Assembly: GCA_035628135.1 (NCBI GenBank)
Contig: DASPKM010000006.1
Span: forward strand, 372,001 to 436,000
Origin: DASPKM01 sp035628135
Lineage (GTDB): Bacteria > Bacteroidota > Bacteroidia > Chitinophagales > Chitinophagaceae
DNA length: 64,000 bases
Direction: 5' to 3'
The position numbers and the translations under genes are program-made. Under the pieces are notes generated by a model. That model was not told the DNA's origin. It searched no databases and saw only the letters and a list, made by a program, of their open reading frames with translations. Shown in pieces: positions 7,947 through 15,623 of this stretch (position 1 is its first letter; each line of letters begins with the position of its first letter).

Positions 7947-8995
7947 GCTTGCGGAATGGGTTTATACACATCCAGCCTGTCGGTAAGGATGCGGCGGGTT
8001 AATATTTTCTGTGCATTGCAAACAACCGGCGCGGGTATGCCTTCGGTCATTGCCAATTGTTCATTGGTAAGCACACGTATTTCATCCCACATGCCTTCAT
8101 CCAGGAACGATTGCAGCAAACGCGGACCGCCCTCTACCAGCACGCTTTGTATTTTCAAATGATACAGTGCATGAGCTACCTGGTGCACGAGGCTGACATC
8201 GGTAGTTACCTGGTAATAAGAAACTCCCTCGCCGTCTGAATGCTGCCGCCGGTTGAATACAATTGTTCTTACTTCATTGTTGAACAGCTTTAACGACGAG
8301 GGCAATCGCAATTCCATGTCTACTACCAATCGCACCGGTTGCGGTCCATGCCAAAAGCGGTTGGTAAGCTCGGGATCGTCGAAGAAGGCGGTATTGGTGC
8401 CTACCAGTATGGATGCTTCCTGGCTTCTCCATTGATGCACCAGCCTGCGGCTGTATTCATTGGAGATGGCAAACCTGGCGCGGTCGGCCCGTGCCATGTT
8501 CCCGTTGGATGACTGCGCCCATTTCAAAACAATGTATGGACGATGCTGCAACTGGAATGTGAAGAACCGCCTGTTCAATGCAACACATTCATCCTGCAAT
8601 ATCCCCGAAATTACTTCAATGCCCTGCGCCTGCAGCATGCCTATGCCCTTGCCCTTTACTTCGGGAAAGGGATCTATGCATCCCACCACTACTCTTGGTA
8701 TCCTGTTGCGTATGATGAGATCGGCGCATGGCGGCGTTTTACCGAAATGTGAACAAGGTTCCAGCGACACGTACATAGTGGAATGTTCAATCAATGGCCT
8801 GTCCTCAGTGCTTACCGATTCAATGCAATTCACTTCTGCATGCGCTTGCCCGAACACACGGTGATAACCTTCTCCTATAATGCGGTTGTTGTGTACCAGC
8901 ACGGCCCCTACCATGGGATTGGGAGCTACATATCCTTCGCCCAGCATGGCGAGCTGGATGCAGCGGCGCATATATGTTTCGTGAGAGATGGTCAT
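7943..8995 (-). CDS. ribD: Bifunctional riboflavin biosynthesis deaminase/reductase RibD
   Basis: 350 residues from the ATG at 8995 (MTISHETYMRRCIQLA); a 25-residue longer start would run into the divergent promoter. The N-terminal cytidine-deaminase-like domain carries the zinc site HAEVNC and PCSHFGKTPPCADLI. The C-terminal reductase domain shows RPYIVLKWAQSSNG and LVEGGPRLL. It performs the second and third steps from GTP: deamination and then NADPH reduction of the pyrimidine. First gene of ribD-transporter-yigZ. Only 48 bp separate it from prmC, too little for an FMN riboswitch. Confidence 0.95.
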   Translation of the reverse strand: MTISHETYMRRCIQLAMLGEGYVAPNPMVGAVLVHNNRIIGEGYHRVFGQAHAEVNCIESVSTEDRPLIEHSTMYVSLEPCSHFGKTPPCADLIIRNRIPRVVVGCIDPFPEVKGKGIGMLQAQGIEVISGILQDECVALNRRFFTFQLQHRPYIVLKWAQSSNGNMARADRARFAISNEYSRRLVHQWRSQEASILVGTNTAFFDDPELTNRFWHGPQPVRLVVDMELRLPSSLKLFNNEVRTIVFNRRQHSDGEGVSYYQVTTDVSLVHQVAHALYHLKIQSVLVEGGPRLLQSFLDEGMWDEIRVLTNEQLAMTEGIPAPVVCNAQKILTRRILTDRLDVYKPIPQA

Positions 8996-9031
8996 GAAGC
9001 CGGTATTCAGGCTGCGCAAATCTAAATTATT

Positions 9032-9039
9032 TAAGTTTG
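9032..9039 (+). promoter_or_regulatory. Candidate -7 box of prmC (TAAGTTTG)
   Basis: Exact TAnnTTTG match ending 4 bp before the prmC ATG at 9044. With usual spacing, transcription would begin at the start codon, giving a leaderless or near-leaderless message. Confidence 0.4.
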
Positions 9040-9043
9040 CCGC

Positions 9044-9904
9044 ATGACTATTCACGAGGCGCAGCAACAATTGTTGTTTCAGCTATATGATATTTATGAA
9101 GACAGGGAAGCGCAGGCCATTGCCGATTGGGTGATGGAACACATCACCGAATGGAAAAAGATCGACAGGATACTGAATAAAAAAGTCCCGCTTTCCGTGC
9201 AACAGCAGCAAGCGCTGGGAGATATTACTCATCAATTGATGCAACATAAACCAGTGCACTACATTTTACACCAGGCCTGGTTCAGCGGCATGAAATTATA
9301 TGTGGATGAAAACGTGCTGATTCCAAGACCGGAAACGGAGGAGTTGGTGGAATGGGCATTAGAGGAATTGAAAGTGTTGCAGATGAGTCGCATAAAGATC
9401 CTGGATGTTGGAACTGGCAGCGGTTGCATCCCGGTAGCCTTGAAAAAAAAATTGCCTGGTGCTGAAATCTATGCCTGCGATATCAGCGAAGGAGCATTAA
9501 AAGTAGCTGAACGCAATGCACGGGAGCAACAAGTCGACATCAACCTGGTGCGGCTCGATTTTTTACATCCGGCAGCGAGGGAATCCTTACCCCTCTTCGA
9601 CTGCATTATCAGTAACCCGCCTTATATTTCGCAGCAGGAGCGAGCCGCAATCGACAAACACGTAATTGACCACGAACCGCATACCGCGCTTTTTGTACCC
9701 GATGATAATTCGCTGATCTTTTACGAGCACCTCGCAGATTTCGGACGCACGCATTTGCAACCCGGTGGAATAATGATGATGGAGATACACTACGCAAAAG
9801 GCGAAGCGGTGAGTGAACTTTTCTTGGCAAAAGGATATGAAGTACAAATCAAGAAAGATATGCAGAATAAGGACAGAATGATCAAAGCGAAGCGCATATT
9901 ATGA
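9044..9904 (+). CDS. prmC: Release factor glutamine N5-methyltransferase PrmC (HemK)
   Basis: 286 residues. A helical N-terminal domain (to about residue 80) binds the release factor. The Rossmann methyltransferase domain has motif I ILDVGTGSGCIPVAL and the catalytic SNPPYIS, which holds the glutamine of the GGQ loop. It methylates RF1/RF2; prfB itself is at 37.6-38.6 kb. Divergent from ribD with a 48-bp shared intergenic region. Confidence 0.95.
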   Translation: MTIHEAQQQLLFQLYDIYEDREAQAIADWVMEHITEWKKIDRILNKKVPLSVQQQQALGDITHQLMQHKPVHYILHQAWFSGMKLYVDENVLIPRPETEELVEWALEELKVLQMSRIKILDVGTGSGCIPVALKKKLPGAEIYACDISEGALKVAERNAREQQVDINLVRLDFLHPAARESLPLFDCIISNPPYISQQERAAIDKHVIDHEPHTALFVPDDNSLIFYEHLADFGRTHLQPGGIMMMEIHYAKGEAVSELFLAKGYEVQIKKDMQNKDRMIKAKRIL

Positions 9905-9921
9905 AAGTCCAACCCAAACGT

Positions 9922-9937
9922 CTCCGAAGGAGTCCTT
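9922..9937. repeat. Short dispersed hairpin motif CTCCGAAGGAGTCCTT
   Basis: CTCC-GAA-GGAG forms a 4-bp stem. The same core recurs at 10374-10389 and 34340-34354, and a variant occurs at 32973-32985. This copy lies between the convergent ends of prmC and exbD. Confidence 0.55.
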
Positions 9938-9946
9938 CAGACCAGC

Positions 9947-10351
9947 TTACTGCACTCCCGTTTTATCCACCATCAGCACCGTCCTGGCCCCTAGATCGCG
10001 GCCAACACGCATAACAGCCACTACATGATCTATGGGAACAGTTTTATCTGCATTGATGGCAATGGTAGCTTGTGCGGAATCTCTTGCAATAAATGGCTGA
10101 ATCACATTTCTCAGGTCCTGCACGTTTACCACCTTGCCATTGATCTTGTAGCTGCCGTCGATGTCTATGTTCACCACAACAGTTTGCTTGGCCTTGGTAT
10201 CGCTCTTGGCCTTGGGCTGCGAAAGCCTGATAACGTTGGGATTGGCCAGCGTGGAAACTATAAGGAAAAAGAACAGCAGGATGAACAGGATATCGTTCAA
10301 TGCGCCGGCATGCAACTCCGGGTGCGACCTCATTCTGCTTTTTAGATTCAT
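9947..10351 (-). CDS. exbD: ExbD/TolR-family biopolymer transport protein
   Basis: 134 residues. A short cytoplasmic N-terminus (MNLKSRMRSHPELHAGALND) is followed by one transmembrane helix, ILFILLFFFLIVSTLAN, preceded by the functionally important aspartate of the LND motif. The periplasmic domain shows VNIDIDGSYKINGK and VLMVDKTGVQ. It pairs with the ExbB/TolQ homologue 65 bp upstream to convert proton motive force for TonB-dependent uptake or Tol function. No TonB gene is in the window. Confidence 0.9.
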   Translation of the reverse strand: MNLKSRMRSHPELHAGALNDILFILLFFFLIVSTLANPNVIRLSQPKAKSDTKAKQTVVVNIDIDGSYKINGKVVNVQDLRNVIQPFIARDSAQATIAINADKTVPIDHVVAVMRVGRDLGARTVLMVDKTGVQ

Positions 10352-10373
10352 ACTTTAGTTCGTTCTTGATTGT

Positions 10374-10389
10374 TCCGAAGGAGTCCTTT
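10374..10389. repeat. Dispersed hairpin motif TCCGAAGGAGTCCTTT
   Basis: Second copy of the motif at 9922-9937, here inside the exbB-exbD intergenic gap. Thus the motif flanks exbD on both sides. Confidence 0.5.
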
Positions 10390-10416
10390 CTAACAGAATG
10401 CTTCGGATCGGGTAAA

Positions 10417-11133
10417 TTATCTTGTCGGTTCCTGTAATATATCGATGAACTCCGCGCTGGCGGCTTCCATCCTGTTCACGGTCTTGTTGATCTGTGAGCT
10501 CAGGAAATTGTATCCCACATAAGCCAGCAAACCGATGATGAGACCGGCGGCAGACGTGATCATCTTTGTATAAATACCCCCTGCAATGGCAGCAGGCGTA
10601 AACTCGCCCGAAGCATTGATGGAGTAAAACAACTGCAACATACCGATGATGGTACCCAAAAACCCGAACATCGGGGCGATACCATACACCAGCGACAGCA
10701 CAGACAGGTTGCGTTCCATGTTGTAGACCTCCAGCTTGCCCACGCTTTCCATGCTTTTCTCGATAGCGTCGATGGGCTTGCCAATGCGTTGCAAACCTTT
10801 GTCGATCATTTTAGCCACCGGGTTGTCGGTATTCTTTGCCAGTGACCGTGCCGCGCTTACATTCCCGCTGAACACATGGTCGCGGATGATGTTCATAAAA
10901 TTGCCTTCTATCCTGCTGGCTTTGCGAATGGCTATCAGCCGCTCGAAAAAGAAGAAGATGGCAAGCACCAGCAGCAAAGCCAGTGGTATCATCAGCGGTC
11001 CGCCATTGGCCAGCATTTCCATAACGTTCATGGATGGTGCATTCGCGCCGGGATTTGAAGCTGCAAGGTTGTTCGTGGAATCAACTGCTGTGTTATTGGC
11101 AGGGTTACTGATCTGGAGCAGGAACCAATTCAT
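10417..11133 (-). CDS. exbB: MotA/TolQ/ExbB proton-channel family protein
   Basis: 238 residues from the ATG at 11133 (MNWFLLQIS). The first membrane helix is MIPLALLLVLAIFFFFERLIAI, followed by a cytoplasmic loop with IEKSMESVGKLEVYNMERNL. Two C-terminal helices follow, with the family signature APMFGFLGTIIGMLQLF and KMITSAAGLIIGLLAYVGYN. It forms the pentameric proton channel with ExbD, the next gene. A Ser/Asn/Pro-rich linker between the first residues and the first helix is typical of Bacteroidota versions. Confidence 0.9.
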   Translation of the reverse strand: MNWFLLQISNPANNTAVDSTNNLAASNPGANAPSMNVMEMLANGGPLMIPLALLLVLAIFFFFERLIAIRKASRIEGNFMNIIRDHVFSGNVSAARSLAKNTDNPVAKMIDKGLQRIGKPIDAIEKSMESVGKLEVYNMERNLSVLSLVYGIAPMFGFLGTIIGMLQLFYSINASGEFTPAAIAGGIYTKMITSAAGLIIGLLAYVGYNFLSSQINKTVNRMEAASAEFIDILQEPTR

Positions 11134-11220
11134 CAAGACTGAATTTAATTGCGTGTAAATGTAAATAAATGTGCCTAAAACGCTTGGCGACACTTAATAT
11201 TTCTTAAATGTTTGCCAAAT

Positions 11221-12153
11221 CTAACTTCCCGCGGGCTTCAGCATCAACGCCTGTATCTGTTTCATGGTTTTTTCCATGCCCTCTGCGCTGCCATCGAGGA
11301 AAATAACGTTGCCCTTGCCATATTCCGCAAAATTCTTCACCGCTTCTGTCCACATGCTAAACAGGATCACGTTGGTATCAAGGTTGGCCTGTTTCATTTG
11401 CTCCGCCGCCTGGCTCATACCCTTTGCCACTTCTTCACGGAACAAAGCAACACCCTGGCCGCGCAATTGCGCCGCCTGCCGTTCCGCTTCTGCCGAGATC
11501 TTAATGGCATTTCCTTCTGCTTCGGCTGCCTTTGTTTTGGTGATCAGCAAGGCCTGGCCTTCGTTTTCGGCCGCTGCTTTCAGGTTGTTGCTGGCCACCA
11601 CCTTACTCATGGAATCCAATATCACCTTGTCGAAAGTGATGTCATTGATCTGCAAATCCAGCAGGTGATAACCCCATTCTTCCAAAAGATGGTCTATCTG
11701 CTCTTTCACGTATTCCACAATTTCGCGGCGCAGGGCAAGTATTTCGGCCTGGCGCTTGGTGGCTACGAATGAACGGATGGTGCCCTCTATAGTACGCGTA
11801 AGCGCCTGCATCAGGTCGCGCTCCGCAATGAATTTAAAGGCCACTTTTTTAATAGTCTGTTCGTCGTCGTTTTGCACGGCATACAACAGCATGCTTTTAA
11901 AATAAACATTGGCCTGGTCGGCGGTAACGGCCTGGAACTCCATTTCCACCGAGCGGTTTTGTATACTGATGCGGCGGTAAATATTTTCAATGAAGGGAAT
12001 GATCAAATTGAGGCCGGGCTTCAATACGCGGCGATATTTGCCAAACACAGTCACAACGCCAATGGTACCCTGGTTGATGGTCTTCAATCCCATCAATACC
12101 AGTATTGCCAGCACGATAATGTACCAATACTCAGAAAGAAAATCAAAATTCAT
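11221..12153 (-). CDS. SPFH/stomatin-prohibitin family membrane protein
   Basis: 310 residues from the ATG at 12153. One N-terminal membrane anchor, YWYIIVLAILVLMGLKTI, leads directly into the SPFH/band-7 domain (VVTVFGKYRRVLKPGLNLIIPFI). A long alanine/glutamate-rich coiled coil follows around residues 190-250 (AAENEGQALLITKTKAAEAEG). Such proteins oligomerise into ring scaffolds in the inner membrane and modulate proteases or lipid domains. The closest bacterial types are QmcA- or stomatin-like; no NfeD partner gene is adjacent. Confidence 0.88.
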   Translation of the reverse strand: MNFDFLSEYWYIIVLAILVLMGLKTINQGTIGVVTVFGKYRRVLKPGLNLIIPFIENIYRRISIQNRSVEMEFQAVTADQANVYFKSMLLYAVQNDDEQTIKKVAFKFIAERDLMQALTRTIEGTIRSFVATKRQAEILALRREIVEYVKEQIDHLLEEWGYHLLDLQINDITFDKVILDSMSKVVASNNLKAAAENEGQALLITKTKAAEAEGNAIKISAEAERQAAQLRGQGVALFREEVAKGMSQAAEQMKQANLDTNVILFSMWTEAVKNFAEYGKGNVIFLDGSAEGMEKTMKQIQALMLKPAGS

Positions 12154-12194
12154 ATCAGGGTGTTTTAAAGTTATGAAGATAGGGGTTTCCGCGA

Positions 12195-13442
12195 TTAGGC
12201 ATTTTCTTCCCATATCATGGCCAAATGCACAATGGTCTCTACGCTTTTTTGCATGTCCTGGATACTTACGTATTCATGCTTGCCGTGAAATGCCATTTCG
12301 CCTGTAAAGATATTGGGGCAAGGCAATCCCATGAACGATAATCTCGAGCCGTCTGTTCCGCCGCGGGCGCTCATTTGCACCACTTTAACGCCGGCCCGTT
12401 CGATGGCCTGCCTGGCATATGTTGATATGTCAGGATGCTTGTCCAACACCTCTTTCATGTTGCGGTATTGTTCTTTTATTGTAAACTCGGCGCGTGCGCC
12501 GGGAAACAATTCCAGCGCCTCCGCTACTTTTTCCTGCAGGAAGTTCTCGTATTCCTTTAGTTTCTCTGTATGAAAATCTCTCACGATAAAGGTTACCGTT
12601 ACTTTTTCCGCAATGCCGTTCACCTGTACAGGATGAACAAATCCTTCCCTGCCCTCGGTGGTTTCCGGTGAAAAATGATGCCTGGGGAGCATCTCTACAA
12701 ATGCGGCCGCTACTTTTATCGCATTCACCAACTTACCCTTTGCATAACCAGGATGGGCGCTCACGCCATGAAAAACCACGGTTACGCCATCGGCCGAAAA
12801 AGTCTCGTCCTCGAACGCACCCAGTTCTCCGGCGTCCAGCGTATATCCCGCCACTGCGCCGAGCTTTTCAATATTCACTTTGTCCACGCCGCGGCCAATC
12901 TCCTCATCGGGCGTAAATAAGATCTTTATCACGCCATGTGGCACCTCGGGATGGCTCATCAGAAATGCGGCCATGTCCATGATCACTGCAACACCCGCCT
13001 TATCATCCGCTCCCAGCAAGGTAGTGCCCGAAGCCGTAATGATGTCCTCCCCGATCTTTTTCTTCAGGTAGGGATGCCCGGTAGTAGTGATCACCTGGGT
13101 AATATCGTCCGGCAATACAATATCGCTGCCATCGTAATTTTTATGCACGATGGGTTGTACGCCCGCTCCGGTTGTATCGGGGGAAGTATCTACGTGTGCG
13201 CAAAATGCTATGACCGGCACCTTTTTAGATGAATTCGATGGAATGGTCGCATATACATACCCGTGCTCGTCGAGGTGCGCATCGCTGATGCCGAGCTGCT
13301 GCAATTCCTGCACGAGCAGGCGGCTAAGGTCTTTTTGTTTTTCGGTAGAAGGTTGGGTAGTAGACGCCGCGTCGCTCTGTGTATCTATCCGTACGTACCG
13401 CATAAATCGCTCAGCTACTGAAAATGCATAATCCTGGAACAT
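12195..13442 (-). CDS. pepT: Peptidase T (tripeptide aminopeptidase)
   Basis: 415 residues, the normal PepT length. M20 metallopeptidase ligands are visible: the first His in AFCAHVDTSPD, the bridging Asp in LGADDKAGVAV, and the general-base and ligand acids in PDEEIGRG. The late segment SARGGTDGSRLSFMGLPCPN is the dimerisation/active-site loop. It is a cytosolic zinc enzyme releasing N-terminal residues from tripeptides. Single gene, divergent from the CPBP protease. Confidence 0.95.
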   Translation of the reverse strand: MFQDYAFSVAERFMRYVRIDTQSDAASTTQPSTEKQKDLSRLLVQELQQLGISDAHLDEHGYVYATIPSNSSKKVPVIAFCAHVDTSPDTTGAGVQPIVHKNYDGSDIVLPDDITQVITTTGHPYLKKKIGEDIITASGTTLLGADDKAGVAVIMDMAAFLMSHPEVPHGVIKILFTPDEEIGRGVDKVNIEKLGAVAGYTLDAGELGAFEDETFSADGVTVVFHGVSAHPGYAKGKLVNAIKVAAAFVEMLPRHHFSPETTEGREGFVHPVQVNGIAEKVTVTFIVRDFHTEKLKEYENFLQEKVAEALELFPGARAEFTIKEQYRNMKEVLDKHPDISTYARQAIERAGVKVVQMSARGGTDGSRLSFMGLPCPNIFTGEMAFHGKHEYVSIQDMQKSVETIVHLAMIWEENA

Positions 13443-13449
13443 TCTGCTT

Positions 13450-13457
13450 TATTTTTG
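13450..13457 (+). promoter_or_regulatory. Candidate -7 box (TATTTTTG)
   Basis: Exact TAnnTTTG match 17 bp before the ATG at 13475 in the 32-bp divergent gap with pepT. Confidence 0.4.
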
Positions 13458-13474
13458 GGCAAATTAAAAGATAA

Positions 13475-14347
13475 ATGGAATCGCCCGGCAAACAAGGTCC
13501 AGGTATACAAAAAGGATGGCTGAGAGTAGTTGTATTTTGCTTTTGCTTTGCAGGCATAGTCATATTGGGCAGCGGATTGTACGCCTGGATAAGCAAGCGG
13601 CTGGAGTTGCCGGAGCAGTTGAAGTTTTTCCTTGGTTTTGTGGTGTTGTTTTTACTCTCGCTGCTGGCTGTTCTTATTTTTCGGCGGTGGGTGGACCGTG
13701 CTTCATTTATAAGCCTGGGATTTCCTTTTAAGCATTATAGACGGGATGCATTGATTGGATTTTTGCTGGCGATCGTTCTGCTCGCAATAGAGTCGCTGGT
13801 GTTGTTTTATACCGGTCACCTGGTTTGGACGGGCATTAACTTTCAACCGGCAGACCTCTTTACCGGAATGCTCATCATGATCATGGTGGCCATAAGTGAA
13901 GAAGCGGTATTTCGTGGATATATACTGCATAACCTGATGCAGTCGCTTAACAAATGGATCGCGCTGGCCATTACATCCCTGCTATTCGCTTTGTTCCATG
14001 CTTTTAATCCCAATATCGATGCTCTGGCGTTGGTAAATATTTTTTTATCGGGCTTTGTAATGGGACTCAACTATGTATATACTGGCAATCTCTGGTTTGC
14101 CATTATGTTCCATTTCAGCTGGAATTTCTTCCTCGGCCCCATCTTAGGCTTCGAAGTAAGCGGGGTGCCGCTTGCAAGCCTTTTAGAGCAGGAAGTGGAA
14201 GGCCCGCGCTGGCTTACAGGCGGCGAATTCGGGCTCGAAGGCTCGGCAATGGATGGCCTGCTTTCCATCATTACTTTCCTGCTCCTGTATCAACCCATGA
14301 AGAGACTGGCCGCGCCGCATTTGGCCAATTCCCCAAATAATGTTTAA
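13475..14347 (+). CDS. CPBP family intramembrane glutamic protease
   Basis: 290 residues, about eight membrane segments. The Abi/CPBP active-site motifs are present in order: EEAVFRGYI (EExxxR), FALFHAF (FxxxH) and FHFSWNF (HxxxN). The family includes Rce1-type CAAX proteases and bacteriocin self-immunity proteins; the substrate here is unknown. The next gene, 27 bp downstream, is another membrane protein and may be co-transcribed. Confidence 0.9.
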   Translation: MESPGKQGPGIQKGWLRVVVFCFCFAGIVILGSGLYAWISKRLELPEQLKFFLGFVVLFLLSLLAVLIFRRWVDRASFISLGFPFKHYRRDALIGFLLAIVLLAIESLVLFYTGHLVWTGINFQPADLFTGMLIMIMVAISEEAVFRGYILHNLMQSLNKWIALAITSLLFALFHAFNPNIDALALVNIFLSGFVMGLNYVYTGNLWFAIMFHFSWNFFLGPILGFEVSGVPLASLLEQEVEGPRWLTGGEFGLEGSAMDGLLSIITFLLLYQPMKRLAAPHLANSPNNV

Positions 14348-14374
14348 CTTTTAGCTAACCAAAACCAACACAAC

Positions 14375-14944
14375 ATGAAAAAATGGTTAGTAGGCTCTCT
14401 GGTAGGGGCCGCCTTTCTCTTTTTCTGGCAATTCATTTCCTGGGGCGTTTCAGGACTGCACGATGGCGAATACAAACACCATCCCCAACAGGAACAGATC
14501 ATCAGCTCACTATCAGGCTTTATCAAGGAAGACGGACAATACATGATCCCGCGTGAAGCGCCGGGCGCCACCAACGCCGAGCGCGAAGCCGCGATGCAGC
14601 AAATGATAGGCAAACCATGGGCCGTTGTGAATTACAAGGCCTCGCACGAACACAATATGACCATGTCGATGATACGTGGCTTTTTGGTTGACCTTGTGAT
14701 AGTATTGCTGCTGATATCGGTGTTGGGTAAGCGCACTGACCTAAGCATGGGCAGCGTATGGATGGGATCGCTGGCGATAGGCTTTATCGGTTACCTGTGG
14801 AACCCTTACACGCAGCATATATGGTTCCAGACGCCAGACGCGGTTATAACCGGGGCCCTGATCGACTGGCTGGTTGCCTATAGCATTCTTGGGCTCTGGC
14901 TTGGATTTTGGCTAAAGCGCGTCAGCACTAATAATAGACCATAA
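14375..14944 (+). CDS. Membrane protein of unknown function
   Basis: 189 residues. An N-terminal hydrophobic segment (LVGSLVGAAFLFFWQFISW) precedes a soluble region of about 75 residues with YMIPREAPGATNAEREAAMQ, which is well ordered and probably periplasmic. Three further hydrophobic segments fill the C-terminal half (FLVDLVIVLLLISVLG, GSLAIGFIGYLW, AYSILGLWLGFWL). I do not recognise a named family. It follows the CPBP protease and ends just before a heptamer dyad. Confidence 0.7.
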   Translation: MKKWLVGSLVGAAFLFFWQFISWGVSGLHDGEYKHHPQQEQIISSLSGFIKEDGQYMIPREAPGATNAEREAAMQQMIGKPWAVVNYKASHEHNMTMSMIRGFLVDLVIVLLLISVLGKRTDLSMGSVWMGSLAIGFIGYLWNPYTQHIWFQTPDAVITGALIDWLVAYSILGLWLGFWLKRVSTNNRP

Positions 14945-14951
14945 GATAAGA

Positions 14952-15007
14952 ATTACGGGTTATGAGTTACGTATTGCGATACAACAGCATAACCCATAAC
15001 CCGTAAT
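14952..15007. repeat. Perfectly phased 8 x 7-nt repeat dyad between convergent genes
   Basis: 56 bp divide exactly into eight heptamers. The first is ATTACGG and the last CCGTAAT, its exact reverse complement. The second (GTTATGA) and seventh (CCATAAC) are complementary but for one base, and the inner pairs progressively diverge. The element can fold into a long hairpin. It sits between the convergent ends of the unknown membrane protein gene and the FKBP gene, a position expected of a bidirectional terminator, but it has no T-run. Confidence 0.8.
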
Positions 15008-15015
15008 CAAATTAT

Positions 15016-15447
15016 TTACTTATGAATCCCAACCACTTCCACATCAAACACCAGGTCCCTTCCTGCCAGGGGATGGTTGGCATCCAGCACCACTATATCT
15101 TCCCTGATCTCAGAAATAACAACGGGAAAATCGCGGCCATCCTGGCTGCGCAAATTTAATTGCATGCCCACCTCGGGGTTCATATCGGGCGGGAACTGAG
15201 TTCGTGGAAATTCTATGAGGTTGTCGTCAGAAGCAGATCCATAAGCGTCTTCGGCGGGTATGTGAATGGTTTTCTTTTCACCTACCGCCATTCCCAGCAC
15301 GCCTTCATCAAAACCCTTGATCACCTGTTGAGCTCCTACTTCAAACTCCAGCGGCCCGCGGCCTTCGGAGGTGTCGAATGTTGTTCCATCTGTAAGGCGG
15401 CCATGGTAATGTACCTTTACGGTATCGCCATTTTTCACTTGTTCCAT
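15016..15447 (-). CDS. FKBP-type peptidyl-prolyl isomerase, SlyD-like
   Basis: 143 residues from the ATG at 15447 (MEQVKNGDTVKVHYHGRL). The FKBP domain shows DGTTFDTSEGRGPLEFEVG and VIKGFDEGVLGM, interrupted by an insert-in-flap domain (about residues 65-120) as in SlyD. The histidine-rich metal-binding tail of enterobacterial SlyD is absent. It catalyses Xaa-Pro isomerisation and acts as a chaperone in the cytosol. Confidence 0.92.
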   Translation of the reverse strand: MEQVKNGDTVKVHYHGRLTDGTTFDTSEGRGPLEFEVGAQQVIKGFDEGVLGMAVGEKKTIHIPAEDAYGSASDDNLIEFPRTQFPPDMNPEVGMQLNLRSQDGRDFPVVISEIREDIVVLDANHPLAGRDLVFDVEVVGIHK

Positions 15448-15602
15448 TTGTAAAACAATTTTAATTAGATAATTATCGTCAACGCTTCTATTTCTATCGT
15501 CCGGCATCCAACAGGCTGCAACGCGGCTTGTAATTGAAAAGAGCTGGAAAAGAAATAAAGATTGAAGCCCTGAAAGTAGGTTATTTAGGATTTCAGGTAA
15601 AA

Positions 15603-15610
15603 TATTTTTG
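15603..15610 (+). promoter_or_regulatory. Candidate -7 box of the NamZ-like gene (TATTTTTG)
   Basis: Exact TAnnTTTG match 13 bp before the ATG at 15624. Confidence 0.35.
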
Positions 15611-15623
15611 CAGATATTTGGTC

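Noticed and set aside
8996..9043. FMN riboswitch before ribD
   Set aside because: Only 48 bp between ribD and prmC; an RFN element needs over 100 nt.
14952..15007. CRISPR array
   Set aside because: Units are 7 nt and contiguous without spacers; no cas genes in the window.
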